Positions 34,716 to 42,251 of a stretch of DNA of 64,000 bases are shown here, piece after piece. The notes beneath the pieces were generated by a model. The model ran no database searches. It worked only from the letters and a program-made list of their open reading frames with translations, and was not told where the DNA came from. The stretch is taken from NCBI RefSeq assembly GCF_001886815.1, contig NZ_CP018099.1:3656501-3720500 (forward strand). The letters are read 5' to 3'. How positions within the stretch are numbered: the first letter of the stretch is position 1; each line of letters starts with the position of its first letter. The position numbers and the translations under genes are program-made. Source of the stretch: Caldithrix abyssi DSM 13497. GTDB lineage: Bacteria > Calditrichota > Calditrichia > Calditrichales > Calditrichaceae.

Positions 34716-36213
34716 TTTTGTTTCGTGGTTGGGAGAGGTCTTTTTTCCAGACGGGCAAGGTAAAACTAAAAACGGTTTCGCTGCCGGGGTTACACTTTAC
34801 AGAAATCTTTTGACCGTGGGCTTCAACAATTTTTTTAACAATGGCCAGGCCCAGGCCGCTTCCGCCTGACTTACGGTTTCTGCTTTTATCCACACGGTAA
34901 AAACGCTCGAAAACATAAGGTAGATCTTCGACGGGAATGCCGGGCCCGTTATCCGCAATTTTAACAATGACATGGTTTTCCGCTTTCAGCAATTCAAGAT
35001 TAACCGTTGCCCCCTTCCCGCTGAACTTCAGTGCGTTTTGAATCAGATTGGAGATGGCGCGTTCGATCATTCCGATATCGCCCATCACCAGAGGCAAATT
35101 TTTAGGAAAACGGGAAATCAGATTAATATTCAAACTTTCGGATTGAGGTTGAAATTTTAACACAATATCCTGGGCTAACTCGGCAATGGAAAAGGGCTCG
35201 ATTGCCGGCTCAATTTGTTTGGCGTCAAATTTGGCCAGTTCAAACAATTCGCTCACCAGTTCGCTTAAATGCACCACATTTTTGTGAATGATCTGCAGGA
35301 ATTTTTTACGTTCTTTTTGTGACAGCTTTTCATCCTTGATCATTAAGGTTTCCACATAACCGCGGGTGGATGCCAGCGGACTGCGCAGATCGTGAGAGAT
35401 ATTGGCGATAAACTCGCGACGCATGCGATCATTTCTCTCCAGATCACGCAGGTAGGTTTCAAAAGCGCTGGCCATGTTATTAAAAGCCACGCCCAGTTCG
35501 CCAATTTCGTCTCGCGAAGTGATGGGTATTCGTGCATCGTATTTGCCGTTTTTGAAAAAATTAACCACATTGCGCATGATCTGCAGACGCTTGTTCAAAA
35601 AGAAAAACACTAAAAACCCGGCAAATAAACTGAACATCACGGCAAGCATGGCGGCCAACGCCGTGTTTTGCAGTACGCCGCTGTCCATGATCGACTGCAA
35701 GGAAAGTGTATTCAGCGGCACATTGTAGGTAATCAATAAATAAGCATACTGATCGTCTAAGTGCAAAGGACTTGCAGAAAAAATCACCTTACCGTCTGGA
35801 TCGAGAGGATTGTCAATGAACACGGCCTCTTTTAAATTTTGATCTTTAGCGGCAATAAATTCAAGAATGGGCTGCACATCAATTTTTTTACGTTTAATTT
35901 CACTGGCATCGGTTAACGTTTGCAAAATGCGGCCAGTTTGGTCCACGATATAGATATGAGCATCAGGATTGAGGAGCGTTAAATTTTGTGTATCATTGGT
36001 AATGGTGGTTAACGAACAGCCGGCTTTCACGCGTTCTTCAATCATGCGCGCCAGAGCCGCTGCCGTTTTAGCATGCAGCTTTTGATCTTTCTCGTAATAA
36101 TAGTCAAACGTACAGGTTAAGGAGAGGTACATCTGAACGGCCGACAGCGCCAGTATTTGTATTAAAAAGATCAACGCAATTTTACCAAACAAACTTTTCA
36201 GAATCGTCTTCAT
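34681..36213 (-). CDS. Two-component sensor histidine kinase
   Basis: Membrane sensor kinase, 510 residues. A first helix lies at about 8-30, a periplasmic sensing region follows to about 185 (dCACHE/PAS-like: DAHIYIVDQTGRILQTL, FSASPLHLDDQYAYLLITY), the second helix at about 185-208, then a HAMP linker. The HisKA dimerisation helix carries the phospho-accepting His in FIANISHDLRSPLASTRGY, and the HATPase domain has N, G1 and G2 boxes (LIQNALKFS, DNGPGIP, GGSGLGLAIVKKI). It overlaps the upstream response regulator gene by 4 bp (ATGA), so the pair is coupled. The 3' end overlaps cydC by 35 bp in convergent orientation. The signal is unknown. Confidence 0.92.
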   Translation of the reverse strand: MKTILKSLFGKIALIFLIQILALSAVQMYLSLTCTFDYYYEKDQKLHAKTAAALARMIEERVKAGCSLTTITNDTQNLTLLNPDAHIYIVDQTGRILQTLTDASEIKRKKIDVQPILEFIAAKDQNLKEAVFIDNPLDPDGKVIFSASPLHLDDQYAYLLITYNVPLNTLSLQSIMDSGVLQNTALAAMLAVMFSLFAGFLVFFFLNKRLQIMRNVVNFFKNGKYDARIPITSRDEIGELGVAFNNMASAFETYLRDLERNDRMRREFIANISHDLRSPLASTRGYVETLMIKDEKLSQKERKKFLQIIHKNVVHLSELVSELFELAKFDAKQIEPAIEPFSIAELAQDIVLKFQPQSESLNINLISRFPKNLPLVMGDIGMIERAISNLIQNALKFSGKGATVNLELLKAENHVIVKIADNGPGIPVEDLPYVFERFYRVDKSRNRKSGGSGLGLAIVKKIVEAHGQKISVKCNPGSETVFSFTLPVWKKDLSQPRNKIKQTISSPEKS

Positions 36214-36935
36214 TGCCCCACATCATCCTCATCCATAAACTTGTAACCAACGCCCCAAACCGTTTTGATATATCGCGGATTGGAAGGATCGTCTTCGATT
36301 TTAGCCCTTAAACGATTAATATGCGAATTAACGGTATGTTCATAACCGGAAAATTGATACCCCCACACCATATTTAACAATTTTTCTCGCGAAAAGGCCC
36401 TGCCTGGATTCGAAATAAAAAGCTTTAAAAGTTCAAACTCTTTGGCCGTCAACTCGATATTTTTGTTTTTAAGCAAAACGCGGCGCTTGGCCACATTAAC
36501 CGCCAGATCGCCGGTTTTGAACTCTTCAGGTCCGTCGGACTCATTGCTTTCTTCGTAAGCCTTTATCCGCCGTAAAATCGTTTTCACCCTGGCCAGCAAC
36601 TCTCTGATGGAGAAGGGCTTGGTGATGTAATCGTCGGCGCCTAATTCCAGCCCTAACACCTTATCCAGCTCTTCGCTGCGGGCTGTGAGCATTAAAATGG
36701 GCAGCTTCTTCTTTTTCTCTCTTAAAATTTTACAGACTTCAAGGCCATCCAGTGCAGGTAGCATGACGTCTAAAATCACCAGTTGATAATCGTTTTTGAG
36801 CGCCCGCTCCAGGCCACGATCCCCCTGATTGGCCACATCGAGATCAATGCCCAGGTCCCGCAGATGCAGCTCCAGTAAAGCGCAAATCTCCGTGTCGTCC
36901 TCTATTAACAAAACATTTCTGTTCATAACATCCAT
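36210..36935 (-). CDS. OmpR/PhoB-type response regulator
   Basis: A 241-residue response regulator. The receiver domain has the acidic pair IEDD, the phospho-accepting Asp in LVILDVMLPALDG (about residue 57), a Thr/Ser in LMLTARSEE and Lys in DDYITKPFS. The winged-helix output domain (about 140-235) includes LTAKEFELLKLFISNPGRAFSREKLLNMVWG and the recognition helix EHTVNSHINRLRAKIEDDPSNPRYIKTVWGVGYKF. The start could be 36935 or the ATG at 36926, which has a GGATGGA-like site upstream. It forms an operon with the downstream histidine kinase. Target genes are unknown; cydDC and the polysaccharide genes are only neighbours. Confidence 0.93.
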   Translation of the reverse strand: MDVMNRNVLLIEDDTEICALLELHLRDLGIDLDVANQGDRGLERALKNDYQLVILDVMLPALDGLEVCKILREKKKKLPILMLTARSEELDKVLGLELGADDYITKPFSIRELLARVKTILRRIKAYEESNESDGPEEFKTGDLAVNVAKRRVLLKNKNIELTAKEFELLKLFISNPGRAFSREKLLNMVWGYQFSGYEHTVNSHINRLRAKIEDDPSNPRYIKTVWGVGYKFMDEDDVGQ

Positions 36936-37054
36936 CCGTTCTGCTGGTAATTCAATTTACCAGCAAATGATCACGAAACCATTGCAAAAAGTTAATCTTT
37001 TTAAGAAATAACTGGAAAAAGGGAAGGATAATTCCGAAGAGGGCAAACTAACGG

Positions 37055-37561
37055 TTAAAATATCCTGGTCAGGTAATACATGGCCGAAAAAAGCAAGGCC
37101 ACGCTTGAAGTCAACGAAAAAGCCTCTTTGATGGTGTACCAGTTGGTGTGGTTCACATAAATCACATCGCCCGGCTGCAATCGTATTTGTTCTTCGCTTA
37201 AAGACAACATCTTTTTCAAATTAATCGTTAGTTCTTTTTTATATGTCTTTCCGTTTTTATCTTTATAAGACCGGATAATCTGAACGTCGTCCAGGTCGGC
37301 ATACGTGCCGGGCCCGCCAGCCAGAGAGAGCAGTTCGATTAAATTGGTCGAGCTGGCCACCTCGTAAAGGCCGGGTTTTTGAACAAAGCCCCACAGGCTG
37401 ACCGTAATGGTAATATCGCCGGGTTTGGCGTAATAATAGTTCACAGATTTGCCCGTCATATTGCGAGCCGCCATGTTCATTTGATCTGTTTGCGCAAACA
37501 AAGGCCCCACAGCCATCACAAACAATCCCAAGGCAAACAACCATTTCCGCATAGATTTCAT
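37055..37561 (-). CDS. SLBB-domain polysaccharide export-type protein, short
   Basis: A 168-residue exported protein with a signal peptide (LFALGLFVMAVGPLFAQ) and one SLBB-like beta-grasp domain (about 45-135: YYYAKPGDITITVSLWGFVQKPGLYEVASSTNLIELLSLAGGPG and LQPGDVIYVNH). It ends in a hydrophobic helix (SVALLFSAMYYLTRIF). The SLBB domain is found in Wza-type outer-membrane polysaccharide exporters, but this protein lacks their Poly_export domain, so it is a small accessory or periplasmic partner rather than a full channel. It begins 11 bp after the tyrosine autokinase gene and is presumably co-transcribed with it. Confidence 0.8.
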   Translation of the reverse strand: MKSMRKWLFALGLFVMAVGPLFAQTDQMNMAARNMTGKSVNYYYAKPGDITITVSLWGFVQKPGLYEVASSTNLIELLSLAGGPGTYADLDDVQIIRSYKDKNGKTYKKELTINLKKMLSLSEEQIRLQPGDVIYVNHTNWYTIKEAFSLTSSVALLFSAMYYLTRIF

Positions 37562-37572
37562 CCTTTAATTAC

Positions 37573-39939
37573 TTAAGAAGTTTCCGTTCGTTTTTTCTTC
37601 GCTTTTTTTCCGCCTGTATGGCCATAGGTGTAATAACCATAGTAGCCGTAATAACGGCTTTTATACTGGCCATAATAGCTTCCGTAAGCGCGTTTAATGT
37701 CGAAATTATTCATGGCCACGCCAAGAATATGCGCATTGACGCGCTCCAGTTGCTCAATCGAGTGTTCCAATTCATCAAAGATCGTTGTGCCTGCCAGAAT
37801 GATCAGCAGCGTTCCTTCCACCTGTGTTGCAAGAATGGAAGCGTCGGTCACCGCCAGCACAGGAGCTGTGTCAAATATCACCAAATCGTACATGGATTTC
37901 AAACGGTCGATTAATTCGTGGGTTTGCGGCGCGGCGAGAATCTCTGAAGGATTGGGCGGCACCAGACCGGAAGTCATCACCGAAAGATGGGGAATTACCT
38001 CTTTATGAGTAATTTCATCCAGCGTATTTTGCCCGAACAGATGGTTGGTTAAGCCCGGTTCCTTGGGCAGACCAAATAATCTGTGAATGGCCGGGCGACG
38101 CAAATCTGTATCGACCAGCAGGGTGTTTAGTCCCGCCTGGGAAAAGGTAATAGCCAGATTGGAAGCCGTGGTGGTTTTTCCTTCCTTTGGATTCGGGCTG
38201 GTAACCAGAAAACTTTTTAAAGGCTTGTCAAGTCGGGCATATTGCAAGTTGGTTCGCAAGCGGCGGTATCCCTCAGCAACGGAAGAGCGAGGGCTTAATA
38301 AAGCGATTAAGTGATCGTCGATAGCAGGATTCTCTTTATTCTGTGCCAATTCCGCAATCATCTGCGAATCCATGCTGGGGATAACGGACAAGGGCTGCCA
38401 GCCACGTCTCTTAAGGTCTTCCGGCGTACGGATACTGACATCCAGATATTCAAGCAAAAATACCAGCCCCACGCCCAATCCCAGACCGAGCAAGGCGCCC
38501 AGCATTAAATTCATCCGGATTTTAGGAGAGATGGGTAATTTGGGCACAATGGCCTGATCGATAATTTCAATGTAGCCGAATTGCGACTGTTCGGCAATGG
38601 TCGCTTCCTGATACTTTTCTTCAACCAGCAAATACAGTTTTTCGGCGCTAAGGCGTGCGCGCTGCAACCGGGCGAACTCAATGCTTCTTTTAGGAATGCG
38701 ATCAAATTGTTTCTGGTAATCCAGAAGCACGACGGCCAGGGCCTTTTTCTTTGCTTCCAGCGCCTGAACCTGTATTTGCGTGTCAAAAATTTTCTGTTTG
38801 ACTTCCACCAGGTATTTTGCAGGATCGGTTAACTGTCCGGGTAAAACCGATTTTAGATAATCGTTGGTTCGCTTTCGGAGCTTTTTACGCAAATTATCGA
38901 TTTGCGAATCGATTTTGATCAGTTTCTCCTTGTAAATAGGATCTTCTGCCGCATGTGGATTTTGAGAAATGGTAATGTCTTTTTCAACTTCCAGGCGGGC
39001 AATCTCCTCCTGTAATAAACGAATGTAAGGATCGCTGGCGTCGCTCATAATCCTGGCCACATTGGGCTCCTGCCGCGCAATTTGTTTTCGGTAAAAATTG
39101 AGCGACTCTTTTACCGATTCCAGTTCTATGCTCACATTTTCATACTGTGCCTGAACCGTGGCCAGTTGTTCAATTACTTTTTGCGACTCGTCATCTACCG
39201 ATACAATACCCGTCTGTTCCATGTAACGCTGCAGCGCTTCTTCCGCTTTGGCCAATTGTTCTTGTTTGGCGATCAACTGCTTTTCCAGAAATTCACGCGC
39301 CGCTTTGGAACGCGTTCGACTCATCCGTAAATTGCGTTCGTAATAAGCCCGGGCAAATTGATTGGCAATAAGCGCCGCATCGCGCGGATCGCCGCTTTTT
39401 GCTATTATTTTGATTACCTCAGAATCGCGAACAGGTTCAAACTCCACCGTCCGGATTAAGACACCGGTTAATTCTTCTTCCGACAAAATTTCACGGCCCA
39501 ATTCATCCTCTTCAGGCGCTCTGATGCAGTGTAATATTTCCTGTGAATTATCGTAATATTTTTTGGCCAACAGTTCTCTGGCCACGGCATTAGCCACCGA
39601 ACGGGATTTCAAAATTTCCAGCTCATTATTCAAGTTTTGCGCAAAGCCCAGCCCGGTCGGATCGAACAATAATAATCCTCCCTGCCCCTTGCTCTGCGTG
39701 TTAACCAGCACCGTGGCCTGCGCCTGATAAACGGGCTGACTATTGATTGTGTAAACAACCGCCGTCAAAAATACGACCAGAAATGAAACGAGAACGATCC
39801 ATTTTCTGCGCAGGATTATTTGCAAATAATCCTGAAGCTTCATTACCTCTTCTTCGTTTTCAAAACCGGTATAACTTTGCGCCAAAGGCTTTCCGTTACC
39901 AGGATAACCTTCGCCCATATTCATTTTTTCACTGCTCAT
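37573..39939 (-). CDS. Polysaccharide co-polymerase / tyrosine autokinase (Wzc/BY-kinase type)
   Basis: Inner-membrane protein of 788 residues that couples chain-length control of exported polysaccharide to tyrosine phosphorylation. A Wzz domain starts at about residue 35 with a membrane helix (WIVLVSFLVVFLTAVVYTI), long coiled coils fill about 190-430, a second helix (MNLMLGALLGLGLGVGLVFLLEYL) follows near 480, then the BY-kinase domain: Walker A SPNPKEGKTTTASNLA, Walker A' TLLVDTDLRRP, Walker B YDLVIFDTAPVL. The C-terminal tail is a tyrosine cluster (YGSYYGQYKSRYYGYYGYYTY) with about a dozen Tyr, the autophosphorylation site. The SLBB protein downstream is its likely partner; glycosyltransferases are not in the window. 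Confidence 0.93.
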   Translation of the reverse strand: MSSEKMNMGEGYPGNGKPLAQSYTGFENEEEVMKLQDYLQIILRRKWIVLVSFLVVFLTAVVYTINSQPVYQAQATVLVNTQSKGQGGLLLFDPTGLGFAQNLNNELEILKSRSVANAVARELLAKKYYDNSQEILHCIRAPEEDELGREILSEEELTGVLIRTVEFEPVRDSEVIKIIAKSGDPRDAALIANQFARAYYERNLRMSRTRSKAAREFLEKQLIAKQEQLAKAEEALQRYMEQTGIVSVDDESQKVIEQLATVQAQYENVSIELESVKESLNFYRKQIARQEPNVARIMSDASDPYIRLLQEEIARLEVEKDITISQNPHAAEDPIYKEKLIKIDSQIDNLRKKLRKRTNDYLKSVLPGQLTDPAKYLVEVKQKIFDTQIQVQALEAKKKALAVVLLDYQKQFDRIPKRSIEFARLQRARLSAEKLYLLVEEKYQEATIAEQSQFGYIEIIDQAIVPKLPISPKIRMNLMLGALLGLGLGVGLVFLLEYLDVSIRTPEDLKRRGWQPLSVIPSMDSQMIAELAQNKENPAIDDHLIALLSPRSSVAEGYRRLRTNLQYARLDKPLKSFLVTSPNPKEGKTTTASNLAITFSQAGLNTLLVDTDLRRPAIHRLFGLPKEPGLTNHLFGQNTLDEITHKEVIPHLSVMTSGLVPPNPSEILAAPQTHELIDRLKSMYDLVIFDTAPVLAVTDASILATQVEGTLLIILAGTTIFDELEHSIEQLERVNAHILGVAMNNFDIKRAYGSYYGQYKSRYYGYYGYYTYGHTGGKKAKKKRTETS

Positions 39940-40103
39940 GCTTGCCCTAAAAAAAATTTATTTTATTAACACCTAAGAGTTATCGTTAAATAATTCAAAA
40001 AGATTAAACCTGCATAAATAAATAAAGAAAATAATTAAAAATTCTTAATACAATGTACTGGTTTTTAACTTAGAAATCAAGGATTTAACATCAACATTTG
40101 CGG

Positions 40104-41228
40104 CTATTTATAAAATTTTTTTATGATTTTAATCACCTGCTCTATTTCCTGGTCATTATTATAAAAATGCGGCGCCAGGCGTATTAACCCATTGCGTAAC
40201 GAAGCAACAACCTGATGCTTTTTCAATTCTTCGAACAATTCTTCAGCGCGCGCTGCCTTAAATGAGTAAATTCCTGACCAATGATGCCGATCTTTTGTAT
40301 TCACAAAAATAAGCCCAATTTTTTCCAGCTCTTCCACCAGCATTTCACCCAACTTAAAAAGGTGTTCCTGAATTTTGCCTGGATTCGCTTCCATCAGCAA
40401 TTCCACCGACGCCGATAAAGCGGTAATTCCGATAAAATTTGATGTTCCATATTCGAAACGGCGGGCATCGGGCAAAAACTCGAGCTGATAGTCGAAAAAA
40501 TCCCAGGCATTTTCAACAGCCAGCCACCCGGTAAAAGCCGGATGCAGTCTGGAAAAAAGTTCCGGCGCGATGTACATAAAGCCCGCCCCCATGGCGCCCA
40601 TCAGCCATTTGTGTCCCCCGTTGGACAAAAAATCAATATGACAGGCCTGCACATCTAATGGCAGCGCGCCAACCCCCTGAATACCATCCACTGAGAAGAG
40701 AATGCCCTGTTCTTTGCAAAGCTGGCCAATGGCCTGCAAATCGTTGCGAAAACCGCTGGAAAATTCGACAAAACTAATGGAAAGCAGCCTTGTCTTTGAA
40801 GTGATGGCCGCCTTAATTTTCTCCAGATCAACGAGCCCGTCAGGAGAAGAAATCTTTTTAACTATCACGCCTTTTCTTTCCAGATTCAAGAATGGGTACA
40901 TATTACTCGGGAACTCACAATCCGGCACCAGTACTTCATCGCCTGCCTGCCATTCCAGCCCATTGACCAGGTGATTAAAGCCCTCAGAGGTGTTCGTAAT
41001 AAAGGCAATATTTTCCGGACGGGCATTAATCAAACGGGCCAGCAAATTTCGTGTTTTATTCCGCAGTTCATCGGCCTTTTTAAATACATCAATCGTTCCG
41101 AACTGGCGCTCATCAAGATACCACTCCAACCGCTCGGTTACGCGCGTCGAAAACGGCGAAATGGCAGCATGATTGAGATAAATCTTCTGTGAGGTTATCG
41201 GAAATAGTTTTCGATAGTCGTGAAACAT
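40104..41228 (-). CDS. Class V aminotransferase (cysteine desulfurase-like)
   Basis: PLP-dependent fold-type I enzyme of 374 residues, in the class V group that includes cysteine desulfurases, isopenicillin-N epimerase-like proteins and kynureninases. The opening YLNHAAISPFSTRV, the TSEGFNHLV loop, EFPSNMYPF, VDGIQGVGALPLDV (Asp that contacts the pyridine ring) and the PLP lysine in FLSNGGHKWLMGAMGAGFMYI are all present. The catalytic cysteine loop of true NifS/SufS proteins is not evident, so I do not assign desulfurase activity. The ATG at 41228 follows a purine-rich AAAAGGAAAACA. Monocistronic, divergent from the cupin gene. Confidence 0.88.
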   Translation of the reverse strand: MFHDYRKLFPITSQKIYLNHAAISPFSTRVTERLEWYLDERQFGTIDVFKKADELRNKTRNLLARLINARPENIAFITNTSEGFNHLVNGLEWQAGDEVLVPDCEFPSNMYPFLNLERKGVIVKKISSPDGLVDLEKIKAAITSKTRLLSISFVEFSSGFRNDLQAIGQLCKEQGILFSVDGIQGVGALPLDVQACHIDFLSNGGHKWLMGAMGAGFMYIAPELFSRLHPAFTGWLAVENAWDFFDYQLEFLPDARRFEYGTSNFIGITALSASVELLMEANPGKIQEHLFKLGEMLVEELEKIGLIFVNTKDRHHWSGIYSFKAARAEELFEELKKHQVVASLRNGLIRLAPHFYNNDQEIEQVIKIIKKFYK

Positions 41229-41376
41229 TGTTTTCCTTTTAATTATTTTCTAAATTTTAAAAATAACAGATTATGAGGTTCATTTCAATTTGTTTTAAGA
41301 TTTTATTTGCTTTTTGTGTTTTCATTTCTTTTCTTTGAAACTTGTCGCCGGAAAAATTTTAAGGAAGGTGTTTGAA

Positions 41377-41730
41377 ATGGCAGTAAAAGAAATGAAAAAG
41401 ATTCCCGTCCAGCCCGTATCGGTGGGTAAAGGCGCTTTTATTCAGATTTTGATTGGCGCCGAAGAAGCTCCGCATTTTTTCATGCGCCGCTTCATTATCG
41501 AACCGAAAGGCCATATTCCGAAGCACACCAACACCGTTGAACATGAACAATTGGTATTGCGCGGCAAAGGGCGAATTGGCATCGGCGATGAGATATTTAC
41601 CGTTAAAAAAGACGATGTGCTTTTTATTCCGGCCAACATGCCTCACTGGTATGAAAATATCGGCGATGAACCGTTTGAATTTTTATGCCTGATCCCCAAT
41701 AAAGAAGACAAAATGCAACTTTTGGACTGA
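41377..41730 (+). CDS. Cupin-domain protein
   Basis: A 117-residue single-domain cupin. Motif 1 is PHFFMRRFIIEPKGHIPKHTNTVEHEQLVLRGKGRI (metal-type H, H and E), and motif 2 is VKKDDVLFIPANMPHWYENIGDEPFEFLCLIP with the last His. All four usual metal ligands appear to be kept. The chosen ATG follows AAGGAAGGTG at a good distance; an in-frame ATG at 41314 would add 21 residues without similarity. Such small cupins serve as sugar isomerases, dioxygenases or binding proteins and the substrate cannot be told. It is divergent from the aminotransferase. Confidence 0.9.
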   Translation: MAVKEMKKIPVQPVSVGKGAFIQILIGAEEAPHFFMRRFIIEPKGHIPKHTNTVEHEQLVLRGKGRIGIGDEIFTVKKDDVLFIPANMPHWYENIGDEPFEFLCLIPNKEDKMQLLD

Positions 41731-41887
41731 AGGCACCGGGCAAAGAAGAAAAATCGTACCTTGAGCTTTTTCTGCAGATTTGATTTTGATGAATTGCCAA
41801 AACAGGCTATCTTCAAAAACACCGCGATTCTCCGCATGGTCTTATTTTACCACGTCAACATTTTTTTTCGAAGAATCCGTATCGGAG

Positions 41888-41921
41888 CCGCAGGATCCTT
41901 ACAGGACGAGACCGCCCCGTT
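41888..41921 (-). repeat. tRNA-Ser fragment joined to hairpin motif
   Basis: On the minus strand, AACGGGGCGGTCTCG (41921-41907) is identical to 15 nt of the tRNA-Ser(CGA) D-arm/anticodon-stem region. It is followed directly by TCCTGTAAGGATCCTGCGG (41906-41888), a variant of the 20-nt insertion found in the array at 42.3-43.2 kb. The order (tRNA piece, then hairpin) is the reverse of that in the array. It overlaps the GIY-YIG stop codon by two bases. Confidence 0.8.
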
Positions 41922-42162
41922 AAAGAATGCCGCGACCTTTTAACCATTGGCGACCTTCAATCGTTTTGAAAAATTGCTCCCGCTGAAACGCTTCCGAACG
42001 AGTAGCAAATTCTTCGTAGTAAATGAGTCTCCAGGGACGAAAGGCTTTGGTGGAGCGCACCTTCCCGCTGTTGTGGCGCGTTAACCGTTCTTCCAGGTTC
42101 TGTGTGTGACCAAAATAATGACGACCGGAAGCTAAACTTTCAAGAACGTACGTGTAGTACAT
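41920..42162 (-). CDS. GIY-YIG nuclease-like protein
   Basis: An 80-residue single-domain protein of the GIY-YIG superfamily (UPF0213/YhbQ-like group). The first motif reads MYYTYVLESLASGRHYFGHTQN, with YYTYVL as the GIY part and HYFGHT as the YIG part (His in place of Tyr-Ile context). Conserved Arg in LEERLTRHNSG, and WRLIYYEEFATRSEAFQREQFFKT containing the catalytic-site Glu, are present. The start codon lies only 2 bases after the 3' end of tRNA-Ser(CGA) on the same strand, so there is no room for an ordinary ribosome site outside the tRNA. The 3' end touches a tRNA-Ser fragment. Short but full length for this group. Confidence 0.8.
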   Translation of the reverse strand: MYYTYVLESLASGRHYFGHTQNLEERLTRHNSGKVRSTKAFRPWRLIYYEEFATRSEAFQREQFFKTIEGRQWLKGRGIL

Positions 42163-42164
42163 GC

Positions 42165-42251
42165 GGAGAGGGTGGGATTCGAACCCACGGACCCCGAAAC
42201 AGGGTCAACGGTTTTCGAGACCGCCCCGTTCAACCACTCCGGCACCTCTCC
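42165..42251 (-). tRNA. tRNA-Ser(CGA)
   Basis: An 87-nt tRNA with the long variable arm of serine tRNAs. The acceptor strands GGAGAGG / CCTCTCC pair fully, the anticodon loop is CTCGAAA (anticodon CGA, reading UCG), the T arm GTGGGTTCGAATCCCAC is canonical, and the discriminator is G. CCA is not encoded. It is preceded (upstream on the minus strand) by eight partial copies of its own 5' half. Confidence 0.95.
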
